The notes under the pieces: model-generated
What the model saw: the letters and a program-made list of their open reading frames with translations, nothing else
Told to the model about the DNA's origin: nothing
The model's database searches: none
Made by a program: the position numbers and the translations under genes
NCBI GenBank assembly: GCA_017405675.1
Contig: JAFRAB010000029.1
Span: 1-43,726 of the forward strand
DNA: 43,726 nucleotides
Direction: 5' to 3'
DNA from: Erysipelotrichaceae bacterium
GTDB taxonomy: Bacteria > Bacillota_I > Bacilli_A > Erysipelotrichales > Erysipelotrichaceae
Shown here: positions 15,264 to 22,913 of the stretch, one piece after another
Position numbering within the stretch: the stretch's first letter is position 1
Layout: each line of letters begins with the position of its first letter

Positions 15264-16226
15264 ATGGATAAACAGCTTTTGAAAAAACTCAGTGCAATAA
15301 CAGAAGAAGAACAGGCCATTCTGTCCGGCAATACTACGGTAAACCGCAGTATTTACTATTCCAGCAGTGACATGGAAATTGATCATGACAAACTGTTAAG
15401 CAGTGGTAAGATTATAGACATCAGACCTCATACCCGCTTTATTCATTTCCCCAGACATACTCATAACTATGTTGAATTCATATACATGGTACAGGGCGAA
15501 ACCACCCACTTTATCGACGGGGAAAAGATCGTTCTTAAGGCCGGTGACCTGCTGTTTCTCAACCAGAATGCCATTCAGGAAATACTGCCCTGCGGTAAAG
15601 ATGACATAGCCGTCAATTTCATCATTCTGCCACAGTTCTTCAATGACAGTTTCAACGTCCTGGAAAAGGAAGAAAACGCTCTGCGATCTTTCATAATCAG
15701 CTGTCTCACTGACAACGATTCCCAGTCAAACTATCTCTACTACAACAGCGAAGGAAACATTCCCATTCAGAACCTGCTGGAAAATCTCATCTGGAATCTG
15801 TTGAAAAATGAACCTAACAGACGTTCTATTAACCAGCTGACAATGAACCTTCTGTTTGCTAATCTCATAAACCATTCTGATAACATCAGGGTATCCGAGA
15901 ACTCCTATGAACAGTCCATTGGTTTAAAAGCTCTCAGCTACATCGATTCCTTTTACCAGAACGCATCACTGACACACTTTGCCAGGGATAACAGGCTTGA
16001 TACATATACTGCTTCGCGTATCATAAAGAAGCGGACCGGGTCAACCTTTAAGAACCTGCTGGAGCAGAAACGTCTGAACCAGGCCTGTTATCTTTTAAGA
16101 AATACATCATTGAGCATTGAAGAGATATCCTCCTACGTAGGATATGAAAATATCAGTTTCTTTTACCGCCTGTTTGCCAGAAATCACAACATGACTCCAC
16201 GTCAGTATCGTAATAACGTTGGATGA
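15264..16226 (+). CDS. AraC-family regulator, probable rhamnose operon activator
   Basis: A 320-residue regulator with an N-terminal cupin sensor domain (about 45-150: RPHTRFIHFPRHTHNYVEFI, then DGEKIVLKAGDLLFLNQ) and a C-terminal double helix-turn-helix (about 225-320). The C-terminal end has the family signature SIEEISSYVGYENISFFYRLF. The position opposite rhaA suggests it senses rhamnose or rhamnulose, a RhaS/RhaR analogue, although RhaS itself is shorter. The ATG at 15264 starts the conserved N-terminus (MDKQLLKKLSAITEEEQ); an in-frame TTG two codons upstream is unnecessary. There is no Shine-Dalgarno, and TATAAT ends six bases before the ATG, so translation is probably leaderless. Confidence 0.9.
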   Translation: MDKQLLKKLSAITEEEQAILSGNTTVNRSIYYSSSDMEIDHDKLLSSGKIIDIRPHTRFIHFPRHTHNYVEFIYMVQGETTHFIDGEKIVLKAGDLLFLNQNAIQEILPCGKDDIAVNFIILPQFFNDSFNVLEKEENALRSFIISCLTDNDSQSNYLYYNSEGNIPIQNLLENLIWNLLKNEPNRRSINQLTMNLLFANLINHSDNIRVSENSYEQSIGLKALSYIDSFYQNASLTHFARDNRLDTYTASRIIKKRTGSTFKNLLEQKRLNQACYLLRNTSLSIEEISSYVGYENISFFYRLFARNHNMTPRQYRNNVG

Positions 16227-16278
16227 TGGAAACAGGTTTCTATATCAATACTAAACAAAAATAAAACATGGTGTTTGA

Positions 16279-16542
16279 GAGTGGACCCCATTTAGTTCGC
16301 AAAAAATAAAAACCTAAGGAAGTGATTTCTCAATCACTTCTTTTTAAGTCTGATTCTCTCAGTGTTGTAAAACTCAATCCACTCTTCCGGTCAGTCTTTA
16401 AAGTTGATGAGTTCAACGTTTTTTTTACGATCCATTCCTTGACAGCATCAGAAGTCAGGCACTCGAGATCCTTGATGCGACACAGTGAGAAACTTGATAA
16501 TTCGAACAGTTCAGAATCTGCATAACCGCAATGAGTAATCAA
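16279..16542 (-). pseudogene. IS3-like transposase C-terminal relic
   Basis: On the minus strand a decayed reading frame can be followed. LTSDAVKEWIVKK runs up to an A8 tract (16419-16426). A one-base shift there continues as NVELINFKD, then an in-frame TGA, then PEEWIEFYNTERIRLKKK and a stop. The last part resembles the C-terminal end of IS3/IS150-type OrfB transposases (IEYYNxxRIQLKL). Just beyond it GTGGACCCCATTTAGTTCGC (16281-16300) looks like an IS3-family terminal repeat. The rest of the element is gone, so it is a frameshifted, stop-interrupted fragment with no function. This fills the otherwise gene-free stretch from 16227 to 16635. Confidence 0.5.
16319..16345 (+). terminator. Strong hairpin terminator at the IS relic edge
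   Basis: GAAGTGATT (16319-16327), loop TCTC, AATCACTTC (16332-16340), then TTTTT. It may terminate the plus-strand regulator gene about 90 bases upstream, or be the native hairpin of the lost IS element. Confidence 0.8.
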
Positions 16543-16572
16543 ATAACCGTATTCACTGTTTGAATATTCAGA

Positions 16573-16620
16573 TAAAGAGACTGTAACGAAATGAGATATT
16601 CATTTCAATACAGTCTCTTT
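16573..16620 (-). terminator. Long hairpin terminator of the six-gene operon
   Basis: AAAGAGACTGT pairs with ACAGTCTCTTT, and inside it GAAATGA pairs with TCATTTC around GATAT. TTTATC follows on the minus strand. It lies 16 bases beyond the DUF2207 gene stop. Confidence 0.85.
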
Positions 16621-16635
16621 TCACTTTTTGATTTA

Positions 16636-18348
16636 TTACCAACCGCTGCTGCCGCCACCGCCAGATCCGCCGCCGGAGAAACCGCCGCCTCCTCCGGAAG
16701 AAGATGACCAGCCACCGGATGAGCTGCTGCCGGAGTTTGGATTATCAAAGGCAGTATTGCTGATGTAATCAAATCTGTGATACATGAAGTATGAGAAGTC
16801 ATCACCGCGATACCATCTTGCCGGCTCAATTGTCATGCCTTCAAACTTCCTGATCCACTTATCAGTAATTCCCAGGGCATAGGCATAAGGGAGTATGTCA
16901 TAGAAATACATCGGATTATCTTCTACCAGCATCTCCAGTCTGTCCTTCTCCGTATAATTCAGGAAATTTTCGAATCCCAGGATCCTGCCGTAAAGTTCAT
17001 TATTCTTCTTTGTCCTGCGACGGTAACTTGCTGACAGTCCTGCCATGTACACACCGGCAATAACTGATAAGATAATACCCGCCCAGTGATACCAGTGCAG
17101 ATGACGGAACGCATTACCGACACTTATGATAAAAGGCCCCGCAAAGCATGCAAGTCCTGCGCAGATAACTGTTCTTTCTGAATACTTCCGCTGACCAGAT
17201 TCATAAACTGCTTCAGATTTCGTTCTGATATCGTCCTTAACTTCATCAATGGTTTTATAGAATTTCTTTTCCAGATCTTCTTTGGTAACTATTCTGGTTC
17301 CGTCCGGCTGTTCTTTTCCTCTGCTCCATAAACCTTCAAAATAAATATACTCTTCATTGCTCAGTTCATAAGTTGGATTGTCATAGAGCGTAAAGCTGTA
17401 TTTATCATCCCCGGAGTCATCAATTGTCAGAAAGCCCTTATTTGCCAGGACGATCAGCAGTGCATTGGATGATTTATCACCAACAACACCGGTCTTTACA
17501 TATTCCATTTTAGGAGGAGTGATGCCTTCAGGCGGATAAAACTCTACCGTTTCTACCACAACATCAGGCTTTCCATATTTATTATAATCGTTTCGGCAGA
17601 ACAGACCCATCACAACTGCCAGCAATGGTGCAAAAATGGAAGCCACTATGTTTAGCACAGATATTTTTCTGATGAAATATCCTTCAGGCAGTTCACATCT
17701 AACCGTAAACGCTTCTCCCGGTTCAAGGGTTTTGCTGTAATTAACGTAAATGTTATTGCCTTCCTGTTTCTGCATTATGCCGCTGTAATCAACTGTTCCA
17801 TAGGCACCGTGAGAAGCACCGAACTTGCTGAAATCAAATGCCTTTGGCATGTGGATAATGACTTCCAGATTTTCAATGCTGTAAGTCCATTCAGTGCCAA
17901 TGATATTCAGATACAATTCATCGGCGTTTTTCAGCGTATCATTATCGATGTCATAAAGATAACTCAGCACATACTGCTTGTGACCTGTGACTGATATCCG
18001 TTCATCCCCTATTCTGATGAAGGCATATCCGTCATCTGTTTCGTATTCATAATTCTCATTGCATCTGATGTTATCAACATAAGCATAATTATGCCCTTTT
18101 GATCCATCTGCTCTTCTTATTTCATTTTCCAGAGGAATCGTTCTGATGATTCCATGGTGAGGCGTAATGAAATCAATATCAATCGTTTCCGTGATCTCAT
18201 ATGTATTGTTTTCATTTACCGTTATTTCCACTTTCACGTTGGATGCCTTAAGCGTTTCATCACCATAGACAGTACTGTTTTCAGCTACGATAAAAGAAAA
18301 CATGAATGTCATTATAATTATCATCAACAAAGAAATTATCTTCTTCAT
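16636..18348 (-). CDS. DUF2207-type membrane protein with Gly/Ser tail
   Basis: 570 residues. An N-terminal signal peptide (hydrophobic stretch 4-22) is followed by an extracellular beta-rich domain of about 200 residues that begins VKVEITVNENNTYEITETIDI, the recognisable start of DUF2207 (YciQ-like) proteins. A membrane helix follows near 230-250 (VASIFAPLLAVVMGLF), then a cytoplasmic part and two helices near 395-440. The protein ends in a low-complexity tail of Gly and Ser (from about 541) closing with GGSSGW. DUF2207 proteins are predicted membrane proteins of unknown function, often near envelope genes. It is the last gene of the six-gene unit; its ATG overlaps the stop of the gene before it (ATGA), with GGAGG just upstream. 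Confidence 0.85.
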   Translation of the reverse strand: MKKIISLLMIIIMTFMFSFIVAENSTVYGDETLKASNVKVEITVNENNTYEITETIDIDFITPHHGIIRTIPLENEIRRADGSKGHNYAYVDNIRCNENYEYETDDGYAFIRIGDERISVTGHKQYVLSYLYDIDNDTLKNADELYLNIIGTEWTYSIENLEVIIHMPKAFDFSKFGASHGAYGTVDYSGIMQKQEGNNIYVNYSKTLEPGEAFTVRCELPEGYFIRKISVLNIVASIFAPLLAVVMGLFCRNDYNKYGKPDVVVETVEFYPPEGITPPKMEYVKTGVVGDKSSNALLIVLANKGFLTIDDSGDDKYSFTLYDNPTYELSNEEYIYFEGLWSRGKEQPDGTRIVTKEDLEKKFYKTIDEVKDDIRTKSEAVYESGQRKYSERTVICAGLACFAGPFIISVGNAFRHLHWYHWAGIILSVIAGVYMAGLSASYRRRTKKNNELYGRILGFENFLNYTEKDRLEMLVEDNPMYFYDILPYAYALGITDKWIRKFEGMTIEPARWYRGDDFSYFMYHRFDYISNTAFDNPNSGSSSSGGWSSSSGGGGGFSGGGSGGGGSSGW

Positions 18349-18650
18349 TTCACATCCTCCTTTCTGCCTTGTACTTCAGGCAGATATGTCTGTCCGAACT
18401 TTCTGCAGGCTGATATCAATAGTATTATTCCTATACCTATTATCAGTATTCCAGCAATCATATACTTTTGCAACATTGTTATTCCGGCAAAAAACACCAA
18501 TCCAATCACGGCAACGATAAACAATGTAACCAGTATTATCAGAATCACTCTGAGAACTGAAGGAATCCTTTTGTTTTTACTTGCATAAACAGCTCCTTCA
18601 AACAGAAGTTCAAAAATCAGTTCACCAACTATTTCAATAACAATATCCAT
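18345..18650 (-). CDS. Small two-helix membrane protein
   Basis: 101 residues from ATG 18650, which has GAGG 8 bases upstream and lies 10 bases after the MATE-fusion stop; an upstream in-frame ATG would overlap that gene. A short amphipathic N-terminus (MDIVIEIVGELIFELLFEG) is followed by a basic stretch and two membrane helices (about 33-58 and 62-83), then a charged cytoplasmic tail. The family is not recognised. Tight spacing on both sides makes it a partner of the MATE-ATPase fusion and the DUF2207 protein in one transcript. Confidence 0.75.
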   Translation of the reverse strand: MDIVIEIVGELIFELLFEGAVYASKNKRIPSVLRVILIILVTLFIVAVIGLVFFAGITMLQKYMIAGILIIGIGIILLISACRKFGQTYLPEVQGRKEDVK

Positions 18651-18660
18651 ATCCAAAGCC

Positions 18661-20427
18661 TCAGATTTTGATGGTAAGAACATTCATGCCAAACAGGAAC
18701 TGATAATTTATATCCTTAAGGATCTTATAGATCATTCTGACACCTATGTTCCTGGTAATATCTTCATTTTCAGAAATCTGTCTTCTGTCTTCAGGGTTGA
18801 AAGGCTGGCAGTCATCTCTGATACGCAGAACAACATTGTCACCTTTATGTACGACACGAACATAAATAGTATGTTCCTTATTGTCTTTGGTAAAGCCCTG
18901 CTCCACGATATTGGCAGCCATTTCTTCCAGAGCCAGGGCGGAAAGATACGAACGTTTACTGTCAATACCCTTCTCCATGCAGAACCGCTGTATGCGTTCT
19001 GAAAGAGTAACAACTTCCTTGATCGTCCTGACCGAAATATCTATTCTTTCATCTTCATCAATACCGAAATCATCCGGCATTACCAGCAGATCATCCATGC
19101 TCTTTGGCATGCGTTTCAGTTTGATCCAGGCATAACCAACAATAAACAATGTCGTAACTATGCCATTCAGTACATTCGCAATATAAACACCGTCAACACC
19201 AAGCTGCCCTGTTAACAGATATGAGAAGAACGCAACATCAGCTGCTCCGTCAAGTATTGAAAGAGTTCTGTTATATGCATCTCTGGAAACAACCTGACTG
19301 TAATTGCTGAAATACATGCAGATGATACTTAATGGCATGCATAGAGGAAGAATACGTAATCCTGATCTCATCATTGCATAAACCTGAACAGACGGATCAC
19401 TGTAGAATATGCCTGTCAGAGGGTCTGCCATCAATATGATTACCACATCCACCGCACACATTATAGGTATATAGCACCTGTACATTACTCTCATGATATC
19501 AACAAGTGTCTGACGGTCTTCTCCTCCTATGGCAACACTTATCAGAAGCCTCGATACAGCAGCCATTCCGCTTGGTATTGCCCAGAAAATACCCATGAGA
19601 TTATTGGCTGTAGCGAATGCTGAAATACCCATGCTTCCGGTATGTATTTCCAGCAGTTTATTGACTGCCAGACCTCTTAATGCCATATAAAGATAGCTTT
19701 CTCCGCATGACCAGCCAATTGAAACAGTATTACCTGCTTCCTTCCAGTCAATCTTCTTAATCCTGATTTTCAGATTGGACTTTCTGGTCATGAAATACTG
19801 GATTTCCATAATAAGGAAGACCCACATTCCCAGAGAAGACGCCAGAGCCAGTCCTAAAACACCGAGTTTCAGCTGTTCAACAAATATGTAATTAAATACA
19901 AGATTGACAAATATATAGACAATACTAGATACGAGAGTTCTTTTACTCTTGTTTTCAGTCGTTAAAAACATTGGAAGCTGATTCCCCAGCATCATAGGTA
20001 TTATGCCAGCTGACTGTCCTATCAGATAACGGTTGAATATCGGACGCAATACTTCATCCTGTGTAAATATGCCTGTCAGATCTGCTATTCCCATCATGAC
20101 AAACAGAACAGTAAAAACAGCTGACACAATAAATGTCAGCAGCAGATCCAGCGAAAACATATCCTGCAGTTTCCTGTTCTGATTCTGCCCCAGGTATTTC
20201 CCGCACATTATGGCACTGCCTCCGGACATAACAGAAGCAATAGCCCCGAGTAACATGTTGACAGGACTGTAAAGACCAACAGCACTCATGACATCAATGC
20301 CGATAAAATTACTGGCAAAATAGCTGGATACGATGCTGTTGACTGCACTAACAGCCGCCAGTATGATCTGTACCGGCAGCAGACTCAGCATCATCCTTCT
20401 GGTAATCTGATAATTACTGTTTTCCAT
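18661..20427 (-). CDS. MATE transporter fused to a GHKL/HATPase-like domain
   Basis: 588 residues. Residues 1-440 form a complete 12-helix MATE exporter (SSYFASNFIGIDVMSAVGLY at 34-53 as the first-half entry). Residues 460-588 are a cytoplasmic domain resembling the RsbW/SpoIIAB branch of GHKL ATPases. The N-box is ALEEMAANIVEQGF (Glu501, Glu502, Asn506), the G1-like segment IRDDCQPFNP (Asp538, with Cys540 where Gly is usual), and the G2-like segment NIGVRMIYKIL. The protein is about 140 residues longer than normal MATEs. A role for the ATPase domain in gating the exporter or in binding a sigma/anti-sigma-type partner is inference. GGAGAAAG precedes the ATG; the gene starts 2 bases after the preceding GNAT stop. 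Confidence 0.85.
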   Translation of the reverse strand: MENSNYQITRRMMLSLLPVQIILAAVSAVNSIVSSYFASNFIGIDVMSAVGLYSPVNMLLGAIASVMSGGSAIMCGKYLGQNQNRKLQDMFSLDLLLTFIVSAVFTVLFVMMGIADLTGIFTQDEVLRPIFNRYLIGQSAGIIPMMLGNQLPMFLTTENKSKRTLVSSIVYIFVNLVFNYIFVEQLKLGVLGLALASSLGMWVFLIMEIQYFMTRKSNLKIRIKKIDWKEAGNTVSIGWSCGESYLYMALRGLAVNKLLEIHTGSMGISAFATANNLMGIFWAIPSGMAAVSRLLISVAIGGEDRQTLVDIMRVMYRCYIPIMCAVDVVIILMADPLTGIFYSDPSVQVYAMMRSGLRILPLCMPLSIICMYFSNYSQVVSRDAYNRTLSILDGAADVAFFSYLLTGQLGVDGVYIANVLNGIVTTLFIVGYAWIKLKRMPKSMDDLLVMPDDFGIDEDERIDISVRTIKEVVTLSERIQRFCMEKGIDSKRSYLSALALEEMAANIVEQGFTKDNKEHTIYVRVVHKGDNVVLRIRDDCQPFNPEDRRQISENEDITRNIGVRMIYKILKDINYQFLFGMNVLTIKI

Positions 20428-20429
20428 TT

Positions 20430-21248
20430 TTATATCTTTCTCCAGTGAACTGTTATCATATTCCGGTTTTCTCTGACCTTGAATCCCAGCGAATCATAAA
20501 GATGAACAGCTGGCGCATTGTTTACGTCGACCTGCAGAACCATTTCCTTAGGTTCATTATCAAGCAGAGCTTTGGTCAGCAGCTTGCGACCATACCCCTG
20601 GTTGCGATATTCTTCTTTTACAAACAGATCAATGGGTTCATTTTCATCAAAGCCATATGTAACGTCAGTATATCCGATAACCTTATCATTTTTCAACGCC
20701 AGATAAATGTGAAATCTGTCTGTTGCCCGAGCTGTCTTTTCACCTGTCCAGTATCTGCCGTTATCATCATGAATGTCGCAGTACTGCTGATAATATGCAG
20801 GTGAAAAAGCTATGACATCGTTGTCGCTTTCAAGTGGCACATGAGTAAAATACATTGTCTGCTGTTCTTCACAGAATTCAGCTTTCTTTTCTTCAAGTAT
20901 ATTTTTTAACAGATAATTCTGCGGATTGAAAATGAAATCAGCATCGTATCCCTCATAGTTATGCTTCATATAATCAAACATTTCATCATATGCCTGTTTT
21001 TGCCTGGATAATCCTGCCAGCATTTCCATGTAATGTTCATCTTCAATGACATAGAAAACAAATAATCCTGTTATCTGATTATCGGCAAAAACTCCAAACA
21101 TATGTTTATCCGGAGATCTGTCAGTTTCCAGCAGATTCTTCTTAACCTGTTTTTCATTCAGAAGCAGCGGATCAGAAAAAACCGGATCATCCGCAAATGA
21201 TCTTGCAAAATCCATGTATGAAGATGCGTTTTCCAGTTCTCTGATCAT
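20430..21248 (-). CDS. GNAT-family N-acetyltransferase
   Basis: 272 residues. The C-terminal half (about 165-270) is a GNAT domain: the acetyl-CoA loop lies in EEYRNQGYGRKLLTKAL (Q/R-x-x-G-x-G/A) and the closing strand is APAVHLYDSLGFK. The N-terminal ~150 residues form a second alpha/beta region that may be a degenerate GNAT fold, a common two-domain layout. The substrate is unknown: an amine on a small molecule, peptide or protein. It is third in the six-gene operon, 11 bases after the kinase-GNAT fusion and 2 bases before the MATE fusion, so modification and export of the same compound is a reasonable but unproven idea. Confidence 0.85.
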   Translation of the reverse strand: MIRELENASSYMDFARSFADDPVFSDPLLLNEKQVKKNLLETDRSPDKHMFGVFADNQITGLFVFYVIEDEHYMEMLAGLSRQKQAYDEMFDYMKHNYEGYDADFIFNPQNYLLKNILEEKKAEFCEEQQTMYFTHVPLESDNDVIAFSPAYYQQYCDIHDDNGRYWTGEKTARATDRFHIYLALKNDKVIGYTDVTYGFDENEPIDLFVKEEYRNQGYGRKLLTKALLDNEPKEMVLQVDVNNAPAVHLYDSLGFKVRENRNMITVHWRKI

Positions 21249-21259
21249 AATCCTTATTC

Positions 21260-22258
21260 CTATCTGTGTATGTATAATCTGGACGGTTCTTCTTCACCGT
21301 CACCCTGCACCATACAGTAGAACTCCCAGCCGTATCTTTCATAAAAGCCGGTATGGTCCGTTACCAGATATACGGGCGATATGCCTTTTCCTCTGAGCTC
21401 TTCTACTGCCATGTCAAGAAGCCTGCCGGCTATTCCCAGTCTGCGGTATGGTTTTTCCGTATAAACAGCACAGACATTAGGTTTCAGATCCTTTCGGTCA
21501 TGAAAGTCATTTTCGATTACTCCCAGACCGCCAACGATCTGATTTCCATCCAGACACAGATACCATCCGTATTCCGTCTGGCCTGACAGATATTCATCCA
21601 TGCATTCCAGATATGCTTCTTTTGGTACTTTCCACTTTTCATGGAACCACTGTGCTGCTGTATCTTCCATTTCAACAGCTTCTTTTAAATCAATAAATCT
21701 TAAATCCTTCATAATAACCTTTTCGATGAACTCCGGAGTATATGACCAGTATCTGTTACCCCAGTTTTCAAAGTCCCATTCTTCCATATAATTGTTGCAT
21801 TCGTAATCTATATACCACAGTACTTCATCACTGACTACGAAATTGGTCGGGAAATAATCGATGTTCAGTCCTGCCCGTTTTGCCTTTTCAGCCATTTCAC
21901 GGACCTGAACAGTCAAATCGTCTATATTGGTTTTATGCTTTATCAGTTCAGCAACTGTTTCACCTTCAATATATTCCTTGACAATACACTCGTTTTCTCT
22001 GTCAGCTTCCAGCATTTCAGGTATTCTTATTCCTGCGTTCTTAAGGCGATGATAGTCATTTATTTCTGCTTCTATCTTATCCCCAAAAGCATAATATTCA
22101 CATGGTTCGTGATGTATCTTCTTGACAACTACTTTTCTGTCATCACTGTCTGCCAGATATGAATATCCACCCTTTCCATGGCCCAGCAGTCTTATGATTG
22201 AATACTTATTGCCGTTTGCGATTAATTCCATATTCGGTGTTTTTTTATAACCTTTCAT
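21260..22258 (-). CDS. Protein-kinase-like domain fused to GNAT acetyltransferase
   Basis: 332 residues. Residues 10-180 form a small kinase-fold domain: Gly-rich loop LGHGKGGYSYLA (25-36), ATP Lys in VVVKKI (43-48), hinge-like IVKEYIEGETV, a catalytic loop with Asp134 and Asn139 spaced as D-x4-N (the usual His/Arg-Asp pair is reduced to IDYFPTN), and Asp151 in YIDYE in place of DFG. Residues 186-332 are a GNAT domain with YRRLGIAGRLLD (271-282) as acetyl-CoA loop and FYERYGWEF near the end. This order is the reverse of the AAC(6')-APH(2'') resistance enzyme. It could modify small molecules or proteins. Its start overlaps the preceding gene by 14 bases without a clear ribosome site, suggesting coupling. 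Confidence 0.82.
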   Translation of the reverse strand: MKGYKKTPNMELIANGNKYSIIRLLGHGKGGYSYLADSDDRKVVVKKIHHEPCEYYAFGDKIEAEINDYHRLKNAGIRIPEMLEADRENECIVKEYIEGETVAELIKHKTNIDDLTVQVREMAEKAKRAGLNIDYFPTNFVVSDEVLWYIDYECNNYMEEWDFENWGNRYWSYTPEFIEKVIMKDLRFIDLKEAVEMEDTAAQWFHEKWKVPKEAYLECMDEYLSGQTEYGWYLCLDGNQIVGGLGVIENDFHDRKDLKPNVCAVYTEKPYRRLGIAGRLLDMAVEELRGKGISPVYLVTDHTGFYERYGWEFYCMVQGDGEEEPSRLYIHR

Positions 22259-22565
22259 TAATGAAATAGGCTCTGATCTTGCTTTCGGTGATCATAACCG
22301 ATTCCTGATGGAAAAAGACACAGAGATCCTTGGCAATCTCATTGACTGTTTCATTATCGGTATCGATCAGTGTCAGAACCAGAGTAGTCTCCTGAGTATA
22401 CTGTCCGTCTTCATGAATGTATCCGCCCTGGACAACTGAAAAAGAAAAGGCAACATGATAGTTATAACAGACATTCTTGAGAATCTTAACGTATTTCTCA
22501 GTCTCATGTTCCTGTTTCATGGATTCGGAATCATTAAGTCCGACATATATTTTTGTTTCAGTCAT
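22245..22565 (-). CDS. Small alpha/beta protein, PII- or DUF3574-like
   Basis: 106 residues, no signal or membrane segment. The pattern is beta (KIYVGLND) - alpha (ETEKYVKILKNVCYNY) - beta (VAFSFSVVQGGYIHEDGQY) - beta (ETTLVLTLIDT) - alpha (VNEIAKDLCVFFHQ) - beta, i.e. a ferredoxin-like layout. The GGYxHExGxYxxETTLVL and FFHQESVMI segments look strongly conserved, but I cannot name the family with certainty; DUF3574 is the closest I recall. It leads the six-gene operon, with GGAGGTG 7 bases before the ATG. A ligand-sensing role would fit the fold but is inference. Confidence 0.75.
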   Translation of the reverse strand: MTETKIYVGLNDSESMKQEHETEKYVKILKNVCYNYHVAFSFSVVQGGYIHEDGQYTQETTLVLTLIDTDNETVNEIAKDLCVFFHQESVMITESKIRAYFINERL

Positions 22566-22588
22566 AAAGACACCTCCGGCCTATTTCT

Positions 22589-22597
22589 ATTGTATCA
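22589..22597 (-). promoter_or_regulatory. Extended -10 promoter of the six-gene operon
   Basis: TGATACAAT on the minus strand (-10 at 22589-22594, TG at 22596-22597). The -35 region, TTTTGA at a 16-base spacer, is weak. Confidence 0.45.
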
Positions 22598-22610
22598 CTG
22601 TTAAACTTAT

Positions 22611-22637
22611 TCAAAAGAAAAACCGACATCGTCGGTT
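22611..22637 (-). terminator. Terminator of the winged-helix gene
   Basis: AACCGAC-ATC-GTCGGTT (22621-22637) is followed on the minus strand by TTTTTCTTTT. It insulates the six-gene operon from the gene upstream. Confidence 0.88.
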
Positions 22638-22648
22638 CATCTCTTTTC

Positions 22649-22831
22649 TTACTTTTCAGCAGGTTCCCACTTGCATCTTACAGGAGAAACGATAAGTCCT
22701 GCCTTCTTCAGTTCAGCAAATACCTTATCAACAACCTTGCGGTCAAGTCCTGTCAGTTCAGCTACCTTACCGGCATTCAGAGGCACACCGGCTTTTTTCA
22801 TAGCTTCCAATACGATTTCCTTATTATCCAT
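22649..22831 (-). CDS. Small winged-helix/MarR-like protein
   Basis: 60 residues forming one helix-turn-helix with a wing: EIVLEAMKKAG (helix 1), NAGKVAELTG (helix 2), DRKVVDKVFAELKKAG (recognition helix), then LIVSPVRCKWEP. It resembles stand-alone winged-helix proteins of Bacillota that may bind DNA. The single Cys53 in the wing could sense redox or metal. AAAGGAA lies 6 bases before the ATG. It has its own promoter, leader hairpin and terminator. Confidence 0.8.
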   Translation of the reverse strand: MDNKEIVLEAMKKAGVPLNAGKVAELTGLDRKVVDKVFAELKKAGLIVSPVRCKWEPAEK

Positions 22832-22844
22832 AGTATTCCTTTCC

Positions 22845-22884
22845 GGGATCTCTGATCCCTTAGCTTACCGATTACATTATATCA
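22845..22884 (-). promoter_or_regulatory. Promoter and leader hairpin of the winged-helix gene
   Basis: Minus strand: TG-a-TATAAT (-10 at 22876-22881, TG at 22883-22884), an extended -10 without a clear -35. In the leader GGGATC-AGA-GATCCC (22845-22859) forms a tight hairpin ending just before the ribosome site; it might affect stability or bind the product. Confidence 0.55.
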
Positions 22885-22913
22885 TCTGTAATATCAGTTG
22901 TGATGAGAATGAC

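Noticed and set aside
16322..16542. Open frames of 67 and 70 codons on both strands over the IS relic
   Set aside because: They have no ribosome site, and the minus-strand frame changes to a transposase-like frame at an A8 run; they are accidental frames within a decayed element.
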